A stretch of DNA of 46,051 nt from SVFI01 sp045546735 (GTDB taxonomy: Bacteria > Bacillota > Clostridia > Lachnospirales > Lachnospiraceae), in the NCBI GenBank assembly GCA_045546735.1, contig JAZQDJ010000077.1, positions 1-46,051 on the forward strand, read 5' to 3'. Within the stretch, counting starts at the first letter, position 1, and the number at the start of each line of letters is the position of its first letter. This document shows positions 34,484 through 43,763 of this stretch, piece after piece. The translations under genes and the position numbers were made by a program. Under the pieces are notes generated by a model. It saw nothing but the letters and a program-made list of their open reading frames with translations, was not told the DNA's origin and ran no database searches.

Positions 34484-36744
34484 AATTTATAGTTGCTTTT
34501 ATGCTTGTTATGTTTCTGGGTGTGACACCGGCTAAGGCAGAAACGATGACTTATAATTATACACCAAGCAGTTTTGACATTGCGGATTTAAATAAGGTAC
34601 TTTCCGCGGCGGGAGATGACCAGGAAGTTGTGGTCAATTTTGCGGCCGGAACTTATGCTTTGGACGGAACGATAAGAGTGCGCAGTAACACGACAATCAA
34701 TGCGGTCGGTGCGACATTCTTAAGAAGCGGGAATGCGCTGACAAGCGGCTACAATATGCTTGTAAATACGGGCGGGAACCATGAACAGCTCGAGGGAACG
34801 GGATATACGCTCTCTCATGACATTGTGATCAACGGCGGAACGTTTGACGGCGGAGATGTGTCAAAGTCTTCGGTTCCGGCGAATCTTGTCAATTTCGGAC
34901 ATGCAAGTAACATCACAATTAAAAATGCGACATTTAAGAATTGTTACGGCTCCCATTTAATAGAGCTCAGCGGAGTGAAGGATTCTTCGGTTTTGAATTG
35001 TACGTTCAAAGGCGAAGGGTTCCGTTACAATGCGAAAAAGGATCAGAGCGAAGCGATTCAGCTTGATGTGTGCGGCGAAGGATTAAACGGAAATTTCAAG
35101 GCGGACGGAACACCTTGTGACAATGTTTTGATACAGGGAAATGTAGTGACAAATTATCCGCGTGCCATCGGAAACCACAATGTGGTTTCGGGAAGTTACA
35201 ATACAAATGTCTCAATTATCGGAAATACACTTACGTGTACAAAAGACGCAGAAAAACAGGCGATTTTCTTAAACTGCTTTAAAAATGCAACAGTGAAAAA
35301 CAATACGATTACCGGATATGGTTACGGTATTCAGTCTGTGGGCGGACAGGGACATGTGATTACGGGAAATACGATTACGGATGCAAATGCAAACGCGATT
35401 TCCGTCAGGGAAACAACTTCGGTTTCGGAGGTTTCTTCCAACGTGATTAAAAATCCTGCACTGAACGGCATTTCCATTATTTTAGGCGCAACAGTAAGCA
35501 GTGTAAAAGGAAATACAATTACGGCAGCGGGAAATAATGCATTTGTTATTGCCGACACGAAAACAAAGGTGACAACATTGGCAGATAACACCATTGCATC
35601 TCCGGGAGCAAACGGCGTTTCCGTGAATGATAGTGCGCAGGTTTCCAATATTACGGGAAATGCATTCCGGTCGGTAAAAGGAAATGCAATTCGTGTTTCA
35701 GGCAATGTATCCCTTATTTCCGGAAACCGTTTTAATAACAGTAAACAGAACGGAATTGTTTTGTGTCAGAGTGGTATCACGATTCATACAATCAAAGAGA
35801 ATCAGTTTACCGCAACGGCAGGTAAGGCGATTACGGTATCGGAAGGTACGGTAGAAAATATTCTTGGAAATACCATTAAGGACACAGATGAGAATCCGAT
35901 TAAAATCAGCGGAAAGAACAGTAAGGCAACTTTAATTGCCGATAATGTAATTGATACTTGTAAGTTGCATGCTATCGCAATCACGGACTCGGCGGTAGTA
36001 GGTGAAGTCAATACAAATACAATTACAAGTGCCAAGCAGCATGCAATTGCTGTTAATTCTAAGGCAAAGGTAACACGCATTGAGGGAAATACCATCAGCG
36101 ATATCACGAAATGCGGAATTTATACAAGTTCTTCGGGGAGTAAAATAACAACCGTTACGAAAAATGCGATTTCAGGTACGGGAAGTCACTCTGTCAGTGC
36201 GACCTCAAAAGCGTACATCGGAACAGTAAAGGCAAATGAGATTACGGCAAGTAAAGGATATGGTATCAGTGCGGTTTCAAATGCCAATATAAAAAATATT
36301 ATTTCCAATAAATTCAGCAAATGTAAAAACCATGCGGTTTACTTTGGAAAAGGAAAAGTTAAAACTAAAATTAACAAAAATGAATTTGTTTCAAACAAGA
36401 AGAGTGCGATATATCTCGGAAAAGGTATTACTGCAACGGTAACAAATAATACAATCAGCAAATATTCCGAGAAACACCAGCAGATTTTTACGGTCGGCAA
36501 AAAAGAAACACGTGTTATGCTTACGTTAAAAGCGATCACATCAAAGACGAAGAAGGTGACCGGAACGGCACCTGCCAAGTCAAAGATTACGATTACGATA
36601 GGCGATAAGAAGTATACAACAAAGGCGACATCCAAGGGTAAGGTCAGCGTGAAAATTCAAAAGCCGAAAAAAGGAACAAAGATTACAACAAAACTTGTAG
36701 ATAAAAATAAAAATACGCTTACGGCGACGATGAAAGTGAAATAA
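34465..36744 (+). CDS. Secreted right-handed parallel beta-helix protein
   Basis: A 759-residue exported protein with a signal peptide (VKFIVAFMLVMFLGVTPAKA). Residues about 45-640 consist of parallel beta-helix coils of about 22-25 residues with asparagine ladders such as ITGNTITDANANAIS and IRVSGNVSLISGN (pectate-lyase/NosD-like). The last about 100 residues are a Thr/Lys-rich beta domain (GTAPAKSKITITIGDKKY). Such folds serve polysaccharide lyases, epimerases and surface scaffolds; no clear catalytic Asp cluster stands out to me, so the activity is open. Its place in the operon suggests work on the exported polymer. Confidence 0.82.
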   Translation: MEKRIVKFIVAFMLVMFLGVTPAKAETMTYNYTPSSFDIADLNKVLSAAGDDQEVVVNFAAGTYALDGTIRVRSNTTINAVGATFLRSGNALTSGYNMLVNTGGNHEQLEGTGYTLSHDIVINGGTFDGGDVSKSSVPANLVNFGHASNITIKNATFKNCYGSHLIELSGVKDSSVLNCTFKGEGFRYNAKKDQSEAIQLDVCGEGLNGNFKADGTPCDNVLIQGNVVTNYPRAIGNHNVVSGSYNTNVSIIGNTLTCTKDAEKQAIFLNCFKNATVKNNTITGYGYGIQSVGGQGHVITGNTITDANANAISVRETTSVSEVSSNVIKNPALNGISIILGATVSSVKGNTITAAGNNAFVIADTKTKVTTLADNTIASPGANGVSVNDSAQVSNITGNAFRSVKGNAIRVSGNVSLISGNRFNNSKQNGIVLCQSGITIHTIKENQFTATAGKAITVSEGTVENILGNTIKDTDENPIKISGKNSKATLIADNVIDTCKLHAIAITDSAVVGEVNTNTITSAKQHAIAVNSKAKVTRIEGNTISDITKCGIYTSSSGSKITTVTKNAISGTGSHSVSATSKAYIGTVKANEITASKGYGISAVSNANIKNIISNKFSKCKNHAVYFGKGKVKTKINKNEFVSNKKSAIYLGKGITATVTNNTISKYSEKHQQIFTVGKKETRVMLTLKAITSKTKKVTGTAPAKSKITITIGDKKYTTKATSKGKVSVKIQKPKKGTKITTKLVDKNKNTLTATMKVK

Positions 36745-36760
36745 GAAAAGAGGATAAACG

Positions 36761-37918
36761 ATGACGCAAGGCAGAAAGGAAAGAAAAACAGAGTTAGGTA
36801 CAATATTGTATTTGACTGCGTTTGCGCTGTGGCTGGCCATTGCGCTGATACGCTATACTTATTTTGCGGATATTCTGCCGATTAATCCTCTTTCGCAACA
36901 TGTGTTTTGTATCGTACAGCTATTGCTTTTGTGGAAACTGATTACGGAGTTTGAATTTTCGTGGAAGCAGGTTGCGGGTTTGTTGCTGCTTCTGATGTTT
37001 ATGACAAGTGCCTGGGCAAGGGGCAGCATACAATTCGGTACCATGTTTGCACTGATTTATTTTGCAAAGAACGTACCGTTTGAGAAAATACTGAAAGTTT
37101 CTTTTGTGATGCAGATTTTAGTGTTTGCCGGTACGGTTTTGGCGTCTCAGACAGGTGTTTTGAGAGATTTTATTTGGCCGGATGCCGAAAGAATGCGCCA
37201 CGGGCTGGGATTTACCCACTGTATGCTTGCGTCGCATTTTGGTTTATACATTGCGCTTGTCTACATTGGAATTGTAAAAAAAATGACGCTGCTTCGGGCG
37301 ATTGTGATTTTGGCTTTTAACGGAGTGTTATACCATTTTACGGTGGGACGGACAGATTTCTATCTGTGCGTTCTTTTCGTGCTTGCGGCTTTTGTGGTTC
37401 AAAAATTGTCTGCACATCTTAAAGGGGAGAAGGTGTTTGGCATTTTGCTTGCGGTATTGCCGTCTGTTTTGTTCGCAATCAGTGTTTTGGTAACGATGCA
37501 GTATGGCAATCATACGGGATTTATAATGAAATTGGATCAGATTTTGCACTATCGCTTAAAATTAGGGTACGAGGCAATCCAAAATTACGGATTTACTTTA
37601 TGGGGACAGAAAATCAAGTGGGTAGGTATGTCTACCATGTATTATGATCCGACGGCAAAATACAATTACGTGGATAACTCCTACTTGATGATGGGATTAT
37701 CCTATGGTGCGGTATTGGTGTTTGGTTACTGCGTGGCGATGGGATATGTACTGTACAAAAAGATGATGGAAAAAGAACTGATGCTTGTGCTTTGCCTGTT
37801 GATCACACTGGCATTCGGAATGATTAACCCGCAGTCGATGTATTTGACGTATAATCCGTTTTTGGTATTGTTGGCCTGCGCTTGGAATCCTTCCGCTCGA
37901 AAAGGGAAAAAGGTATGA
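36761..37918 (+). CDS. Polytopic membrane protein, Wzy-like polymerase candidate
   Basis: A 385-residue protein with about ten to twelve membrane segments and a large loop near residues 245-300 (KLDQILHYRLKLGYEAIQNYG, then WVGMSTMYYDPTAKYNYVDNSYL). The DNSYL motif in an outer loop before GLSYGAVLVF resembles Wzy/EpsG-type polymerases. Sequence conservation in this class is weak, so the call rests on topology, loop and context. It would join lipid-linked repeat units on the outer face of the membrane. AGAGGA precedes the ATG. Confidence 0.7.
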   Translation: MTQGRKERKTELGTILYLTAFALWLAIALIRYTYFADILPINPLSQHVFCIVQLLLLWKLITEFEFSWKQVAGLLLLLMFMTSAWARGSIQFGTMFALIYFAKNVPFEKILKVSFVMQILVFAGTVLASQTGVLRDFIWPDAERMRHGLGFTHCMLASHFGLYIALVYIGIVKKMTLLRAIVILAFNGVLYHFTVGRTDFYLCVLFVLAAFVVQKLSAHLKGEKVFGILLAVLPSVLFAISVLVTMQYGNHTGFIMKLDQILHYRLKLGYEAIQNYGFTLWGQKIKWVGMSTMYYDPTAKYNYVDNSYLMMGLSYGAVLVFGYCVAMGYVLYKKMMEKELMLVLCLLITLAFGMINPQSMYLTYNPFLVLLACAWNPSARKGKKV

Positions 37919-38730
37919 CAGAAAATTATTTAAAGAAATATCAATCTTATTTGCTGAATATGTTGCTTGCATTTGATGCGTTTTGTAAAGAGCACGGTGT
38001 GGAATATTTTCTGGCAGGAGGCTCTGCGCTCGGTGCAGTCAGACACGGCGGTTTTATTCCGTGGGACGATGACATTGATTTGGCAATGCTGAGACCTGAT
38101 TTTGAGAAAATGGAACGTCTTTTGGCAGAATGCGGCAATAAGATCGGAGAGTATGAGTATTCACCGGTCATAGGCCAGATTGTTCCGGATGCACCGATCG
38201 GGCATTTGTTGTATTTGCCGGAAGGCGACTACGATAAAGCGGATGCGCCTAAGCTCGACATCCATCCGATCGATGGGTTACCGCAGGCGGGCTGGAAAAG
38301 AAAGGTGCAGCATTTTTTCAGTATTGTTCACTACATGGCAGTATACCGTCATCCGACGAAAAATAAGGGAAAAGCAGCGCATCTGATTTCGAAAATGCTT
38401 GTTGCAGTGACGTCGGATTCCATGTTTGACCGTTATGCAAGGATGAGCCGGAAGGTAATTGCGGCGTACGATGCAGAGCGTGCAAATCAGGTGTGCAGTC
38501 TGTTCGGTTTGGCGGGCTATGCGAACGAAGTGATGGACAGGGAATTGATTGTGCCTTATCAGAGAATCGAATTTGAGGGGCATCTTTTGCCGGTGCCTTG
38601 TAAAGAAAAAGGATATTTGGAAAAATTGTACGGCGATTATGAGAAACTTCCTCCGGAGGAAGAAAGAGAGCCGAAGCATGATGGGTATTTGCGCTTTATG
38701 AAAGCGATAAAATGTGTTAAGGGAGAATAG
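37915..38730 (+). CDS. LicD family phosphotransferase
   Basis: A 271-residue protein with the nucleotidyltransferase-fold core FLAGGSALGAVRHGGFIPWDDDIDLAM (quoted in parts: GGSALGAVRHGG and WDDDIDLAM), HPIDGLP and the late YGDYEKLPPEEER. LicD proteins transfer phosphocholine or other phospho-groups from CDP-alcohols to surface glycans. The start ATG overlaps the preceding stop (ATGA) and follows AAGGGAAAAAGGT. No choline uptake or licA-C genes are visible, so the transferred group may be a polyol phosphate made via the CDP route. Confidence 0.88.
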   Translation: MTENYLKKYQSYLLNMLLAFDAFCKEHGVEYFLAGGSALGAVRHGGFIPWDDDIDLAMLRPDFEKMERLLAECGNKIGEYEYSPVIGQIVPDAPIGHLLYLPEGDYDKADAPKLDIHPIDGLPQAGWKRKVQHFFSIVHYMAVYRHPTKNKGKAAHLISKMLVAVTSDSMFDRYARMSRKVIAAYDAERANQVCSLFGLAGYANEVMDRELIVPYQRIEFEGHLLPVPCKEKGYLEKLYGDYEKLPPEEEREPKHDGYLRFMKAIKCVKGE

Positions 38731-38732
38731 GT

Positions 38733-41192
38733 ATGCAAAAATGGGTGAGAGCAAAGTATCAGCCGGCAATCGGGCTGGGAGTAAACGGACAGAGAGTGAC
38801 GGGATGTAAGGAACATATTGCACTTTCAAGACAGGCAGCAACAGAGGGAATGGTTCTTCTGAAAAATGAAAACGATCTTCTTCCGCTTGCTACGGGGCAG
38901 AAAGTAGTATTGCTCGGAAAAGGATGCGTTGATTATGTCAAAGGCGGCGGAGGCAGCGGTGATGTGACGGTTGCGTATGTCCGCAATCTGTATGAGGGCC
39001 TTTCAGAGTATGAAAAAGAAGGAAAAGTGCAGGTGTTTAAACCGCTTGCAGAATTTTATGAAAAAGAAATAAAGCGTCAGTATGAAAATGGGGCTGAACC
39101 GGGCATGACAGTGGAGCCGGAAGTACCGACACAGCTGCTTGCACAGGCGAAAGCGTTTTCTGATACGGCGGTTGTAAGTATCTGCCGTTATTCCGGCGAG
39201 GACTGGGACAGAAAACTTACGAAAATCGAAGCAGGGGACTGTCTTTTGACTTCGCAGCAGTTTATTGAGAAAAGCGATGCCATTTTTGAACGCGGCGATT
39301 ATTATTTGACGGGTGCGGAAGAGGCAATGGTGGAAGCTGCCAAGGAGCATTTTACCAAGGTTATTGTGGTGCTCAATGTCGGTGGAATGGTTGATACTTC
39401 CTGGTTTGCAAAGGAGAATAAGATTTCGTCCGTACTTCTTGCATTGCAGGGAGGTATGGAAGGCGGTCTTGCGATGGCGGATATTCTTTGCGGAACTGTT
39501 TGTCCGAGCGGAAGATTGACGGATACCTATGCGGATGATATTTGGTTTTATCCGTCGATTGCAGAGTTTCATAAGTCCATCGGGTATGCGGAATATACAG
39601 AGGATATCTATGTGGGATACCGATATTTTGAGATGGTGGAGGATGCTGCTGTAAATTATCCGTTTGGATACGGACTTTCCTATACAGAATTTGATATTAC
39701 AAATATCGAAGTGACAAGGGATTTGGAGGCGGAGGATGACAGGGAACTGACAGAAGCCGAAATAGCAGCGGATATGATTAGGGTTTCGGCGGATGTTACC
39801 AACATGGGGGCATGTCCGGGAAAAGAAGTGCTTCAGCTTTACTTCGGAGCCCCGCAGGGGAAACTCGGAAAACCGGCAAAGCAGCTCGGTAGTTTTGTGA
39901 AAACGAGAGAGCTTTTACCAGGAGAGACGCAGCGCGTGACAATGACACTTCCGGTGGCGCAGATGGCCTCATATGACGATGAGGGTAAGGTTGCAAAGTC
40001 GGCGTATGTGCTGGAGGAGGGAGCCTATCCGATTTATTTGGGAAGCAATGTCAGAGATACTGCTTTGGTTTTCTCTTATGATATTTCGGGCGGGGATGTT
40101 GTGACGCAGCAGCTTTCCGAGAAGTGCCGTCCGTATAAACTTTCAAAGAGATTGCGTGGAGACCGTGTGTATTACCACGATAACACGGAGGAATATCCGG
40201 CAGATCCGTGTGTGATAGAAAGACAAAAAGTCGATGAATTCGAAGGAGTGGTGCCTGATGTTGTGGCACAGCCTCTGGTGCAGAAGCTTTGGGGAGAGCC
40301 GGAGAAAGAACATAAACTTATCGAAGTGGCGCAGGGAAAACTTACGCTGGATGAGTTTATGGCACAGCTTTCGCTGGAAGAACTGATATTTTTGACAAAC
40401 GGTCATCGCGGAACAGGTGTGACAAATACAGGTTCGATGGGAGCCCTTGATAAATACGGTGTTCCGACCATCAATACGGCAGACGGTCCGGCGGGACTGC
40501 GCATTCATCCGGAGTGTTGCATTCCGACAACGGCGTTTCCGTGTGCGACACTTCTTGCATCGACATGGAACCTTGATTTGGTAGAACAAATCGGTATTGC
40601 AGGAGCAAAAGAAGTAAAGGAAAACAACATCGGACTTTGGCTGACGCCGGCGGTAAATATTCACCGCAGTCCTCTTTGCGGACGGAATTTTGAGTATTAT
40701 TCGGAAGATCCGTATTTGTCCGGAAAAATGGGGGCGGCGATGGTGCGTGGTATGCAGTCGCAGCATATCGGAGCGAGTGTAAAGCATTTTGCCTGCAACA
40801 ATAAAGAGACAAACCGGAAAGAGAGTGATTCGATTGTTTCGGAGAGAGCGCTTCGGGAAATTTATTTAAAAGCGTTCGAAATTATTGTAAAAGAAAGTAA
40901 CCCATGGACGATTATGTCGTCTTATAATATAATAAACGGTGTAAAAGCATCCGAAAGCAAAGAACTGCTGACAGATATTCTGAGAGGTGAGTGGGGATTT
41001 GAAGGTCTCGTGACCTCGGATTGGTGGAACCACAGCGAGCAGTATTTGGAAATCAAAGCCGGAAACGACATTAAGATGATGAACGGTTATACGGACCGTG
41101 TGCTCGAGGCTTATGAAAAAGGTGCAATTACAAAAGATGAGATCTACACAAGTGCGAAACGCGTACTTGAGATGGTGTTAAAACAGGATTAG
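38733..41192 (+). CDS. Glycoside hydrolase family 3 beta-glycosidase with swapped domain order
   Basis: An 819-residue protein without signal peptide. The usual C-terminal alpha/beta domain comes first (ATEGMVLLKNENDLLPLA near residue 35, then KVVLLGKG), followed by an Fn3-like segment (about 340-440; QLYFGAPQGKLGKPAKQL). The usual N-terminal TIM-barrel is last (about 520-819) with TADGPAGLRI, KHFACNNKETNR, and nucleophile Asp763 in LVTSDWWN. This reversed order is known for some rumen and gut Clostridia beta-glucosidases. It likely trims glucosides or xylosides in the cytoplasm. It is 2 bp after licD, an unusual partner in a polymer operon. Confidence 0.9.
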   Translation: MQKWVRAKYQPAIGLGVNGQRVTGCKEHIALSRQAATEGMVLLKNENDLLPLATGQKVVLLGKGCVDYVKGGGGSGDVTVAYVRNLYEGLSEYEKEGKVQVFKPLAEFYEKEIKRQYENGAEPGMTVEPEVPTQLLAQAKAFSDTAVVSICRYSGEDWDRKLTKIEAGDCLLTSQQFIEKSDAIFERGDYYLTGAEEAMVEAAKEHFTKVIVVLNVGGMVDTSWFAKENKISSVLLALQGGMEGGLAMADILCGTVCPSGRLTDTYADDIWFYPSIAEFHKSIGYAEYTEDIYVGYRYFEMVEDAAVNYPFGYGLSYTEFDITNIEVTRDLEAEDDRELTEAEIAADMIRVSADVTNMGACPGKEVLQLYFGAPQGKLGKPAKQLGSFVKTRELLPGETQRVTMTLPVAQMASYDDEGKVAKSAYVLEEGAYPIYLGSNVRDTALVFSYDISGGDVVTQQLSEKCRPYKLSKRLRGDRVYYHDNTEEYPADPCVIERQKVDEFEGVVPDVVAQPLVQKLWGEPEKEHKLIEVAQGKLTLDEFMAQLSLEELIFLTNGHRGTGVTNTGSMGALDKYGVPTINTADGPAGLRIHPECCIPTTAFPCATLLASTWNLDLVEQIGIAGAKEVKENNIGLWLTPAVNIHRSPLCGRNFEYYSEDPYLSGKMGAAMVRGMQSQHIGASVKHFACNNKETNRKESDSIVSERALREIYLKAFEIIVKESNPWTIMSSYNIINGVKASESKELLTDILRGEWGFEGLVTSDWWNHSEQYLEIKAGNDIKMMNGYTDRVLEAYEKGAITKDEIYTSAKRVLEMVLKQD

Positions 41193-41217
41193 TTATGAGG
41201 GGGAAAGGAGAGATTAT

Positions 41218-43743
41218 ATGAAAAAGAACAGATGGATGAAATCGGCAGCGTATATGTTAGCTCTTGCGATGGTTGTTTGCCTGCTTTCGCCGATGGGGAC
41301 AGCAGCTGACACGGTATCGGAGAATTCTACGGTGTCGGAAAACAGTGTTTTGCCGAAGGAGGCAACGTTTGTAAATACTTACAGAGATATTGACAAGACG
41401 CTTCCTGAAGATGAAGCACCGAGAATAGCAATGTACAATGTAAACAGGGAAGGTGCAATTACAGGAACACTTCCTGAAGCGTACCGTTCCGATCAGGTGG
41501 ATTCAGGCAATGGCGTTGTCAGTTATCTTCCGAATGGTTTCCGTGACCAGAATCCATATGGAACATGTTGGTCATTCTCAGCGATAGGTGCGTGTGAAGC
41601 GTCCTTAATCCGCAAAGGTTTGGCGGATAATACGATTGACCTTTCCGAGCGTCACCTTGCATATTATTTTTATAATAAAGGTATTACGGATGACCCGAAG
41701 GGCGGTGTTTATGCGGATTATAACGAGAATGCGGATCCGGTGTTTGAATATTTGAATCTGGGCGGGAACAGCACATTTACCAAATGGCATTTGGCAAGTT
41801 GGTGCGGTCCGGTAGCAGAATCCGTTGCGCCGTATGATGAACTGGAAGTGACAGGATCCTACTATGACTCTTACGGCAATGAATGGGCTTATTCCGATGT
41901 GGATGCATCCGGTTTGAAGGGGCAGGCTAATTCTACGAAAATGGCTTATGAGAGCGATGCTTTCCATGTACAGAATGTGTATCAGATTGCAGTCGGTGAC
42001 ATGTATGGCATGAGTTCCTACAAAGACGTTGTAAAACGTATGATTATGGAACACGGCGCGCTTTCTATGAGCTACTATGCAGGAGGACCGTTCGGTTCAA
42101 GCGAGTATGACAGTTACTACAACGATACATATTACAGTACAAACCATGCGGTACAGGTAGTCGGTTGGGATGATAATTTCCCAAAAGCAAACTTTGTGAC
42201 AGAAGCACCGGGCAACGGCGCATGGCTTATTAAAAACAGTTGGGGTGATGAGAGTGAATATGATGCAGAGTGCGGCTATTTCTGGCTCTCATACTATGAC
42301 CTTTCGTTCAATGCATATGAAGACAATTGCGGAAATACAGTAATGCGTTATGCATATGTGTTTGATGCAGAAAAGGCAGATAACTATGACCATATTTATC
42401 AGTATGATGGTGACGCGGGCGATTATTGCGTGATAAACGGTTCGACAGGGGAAGCAATGATTGACACTGCTGCAAACCGTTTTACAATCCGGAACGGAAA
42501 AGGAATCTGGGAAGCCGTGCGTTCTGTAGGTATCGGCGTGGACCAGAGTAATACAAGCGGAGTAGTTCAGATTTATACTAATGTAGAAGGTACAAATAAT
42601 CCGACAAAAGGAACACTTGTACATACACAGAAGTTCTTCCTCGAATATCCGGGATACCATACAATTAAACTCAGCAAGCCGATTTATGTCGGAGACGGTG
42701 AAGAGTTTATGGTTGTGTTCCGCTTTGATCAGCCGGCGTATGCTTGTGTAAGTGCTGATTATAACAATGGCGGTTGGGTTGAGTTTTGTACCTATGAAAA
42801 TCCGGATGTGTCTTATTGGGGAATGTCAGATGACGAGTGGTATGATATTTCCGGTTCGGGCATGGTATTCCGTATCAAGGCGTACACAGACGATTCTAAT
42901 TACTATCCGCCGGTATTAACAGGATTTAAGATGAATAAGACGTCGGCTTCTGTTGCGGCAGGAAAGAGCGTGCAGCTTTCTGCAACGCAAATGGCAAAAC
43001 CGGACTCAAACGGTTCAACGACTTCAAAAGTGTTTAAACAGAACTGGTCATCTTCCAATACATCGGTTGCGACAGTTTCTTCTACCGGTAAAGTAACAGC
43101 AGTAAAACCGGGAAAAGCGACGATTAAAGTTTATAACGGTAATATATCTGCAAGCTGCACAGTGACAGTTTCTCCGAAAAAGATTACGCTTTCGTCGGTG
43201 TCTCTGACAAAGGCAGGCAAAGCGAAACTGAAATGGAAAAAACAGACAGGTGTAACAGGTTATCAGATTTATCGTGCAACATCCGAAACGGGTACTTATA
43301 AGAAAGTAAAAACGATTAAGAGCGCATCGACCGTGACGGCGACATTGGCTGCCAATACCGGTTCTAAGCCTTATTACTACAAGGTGCGTGCTTATAAGAC
43401 GATTTCCGGTAAGAATGTTTACGGTGAATTTTCAGCGATAAAAACCTGTGGACCGAAAGCACCGGCTTCTCCTAAAGCAAAAGCTTTGTCCGGCAAAAAG
43501 GTGAAAGTAAGTTGGAAGAAAGTTTCTTCTGCAAGTGGTTATGAAATTTACCGTGCGACAAAGCAAAAAGGAAAGTACAAAAAAGTGGCTACTGTTACAA
43601 GCAAGAAGAAGGTTTCCGTTACAGATAAATCTCTGAAAAAAGGAAAGAAATATTATTATAAAGTCAGAGCATATCGCCTGATTAAGGGCAAGAAAGTTTA
43701 CGGACCGTATTCAGCGATTGTGTCTGCAAAGGCGAAAAAATAG
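41218..43743 (+). CDS. Secreted papain-like C1 cysteine protease with Big2 and Fn3-like tail
   Basis: An 841-residue exported enzyme. The signal peptide (SAAYMLALAMVVCLLSP core) is followed by TVSENSTVSENSV and a short pro-like segment. The C1A domain (about 95-370) shows QNPYGTCWSFSAIGACE with Cys117, TNHAVQVVGWDD with His310 and WLIKNSWG with Asn340, a complete triad. A beta-sandwich (about 400-560), a Big2 domain (about 575-660; SVAAGKSVQLSAT, VATVSSTGKVTAVKPG) and two Fn3-like repeats (GYQIYRATSETG, GYEIYRATKQKG) follow. It probably matures or degrades surface proteins; the tail is similar to that of the SGNH protein at 13530. Confidence 0.9.
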   Translation: MKKNRWMKSAAYMLALAMVVCLLSPMGTAADTVSENSTVSENSVLPKEATFVNTYRDIDKTLPEDEAPRIAMYNVNREGAITGTLPEAYRSDQVDSGNGVVSYLPNGFRDQNPYGTCWSFSAIGACEASLIRKGLADNTIDLSERHLAYYFYNKGITDDPKGGVYADYNENADPVFEYLNLGGNSTFTKWHLASWCGPVAESVAPYDELEVTGSYYDSYGNEWAYSDVDASGLKGQANSTKMAYESDAFHVQNVYQIAVGDMYGMSSYKDVVKRMIMEHGALSMSYYAGGPFGSSEYDSYYNDTYYSTNHAVQVVGWDDNFPKANFVTEAPGNGAWLIKNSWGDESEYDAECGYFWLSYYDLSFNAYEDNCGNTVMRYAYVFDAEKADNYDHIYQYDGDAGDYCVINGSTGEAMIDTAANRFTIRNGKGIWEAVRSVGIGVDQSNTSGVVQIYTNVEGTNNPTKGTLVHTQKFFLEYPGYHTIKLSKPIYVGDGEEFMVVFRFDQPAYACVSADYNNGGWVEFCTYENPDVSYWGMSDDEWYDISGSGMVFRIKAYTDDSNYYPPVLTGFKMNKTSASVAAGKSVQLSATQMAKPDSNGSTTSKVFKQNWSSSNTSVATVSSTGKVTAVKPGKATIKVYNGNISASCTVTVSPKKITLSSVSLTKAGKAKLKWKKQTGVTGYQIYRATSETGTYKKVKTIKSASTVTATLAANTGSKPYYYKVRAYKTISGKNVYGEFSAIKTCGPKAPASPKAKALSGKKVKVSWKKVSSASGYEIYRATKQKGKYKKVATVTSKKKVSVTDKSLKKGKKYYYKVRAYRLIKGKKVYGPYSAIVSAKAKK

Positions 43744-43763
43744 AAAGATAAAGAGAAAAACAA

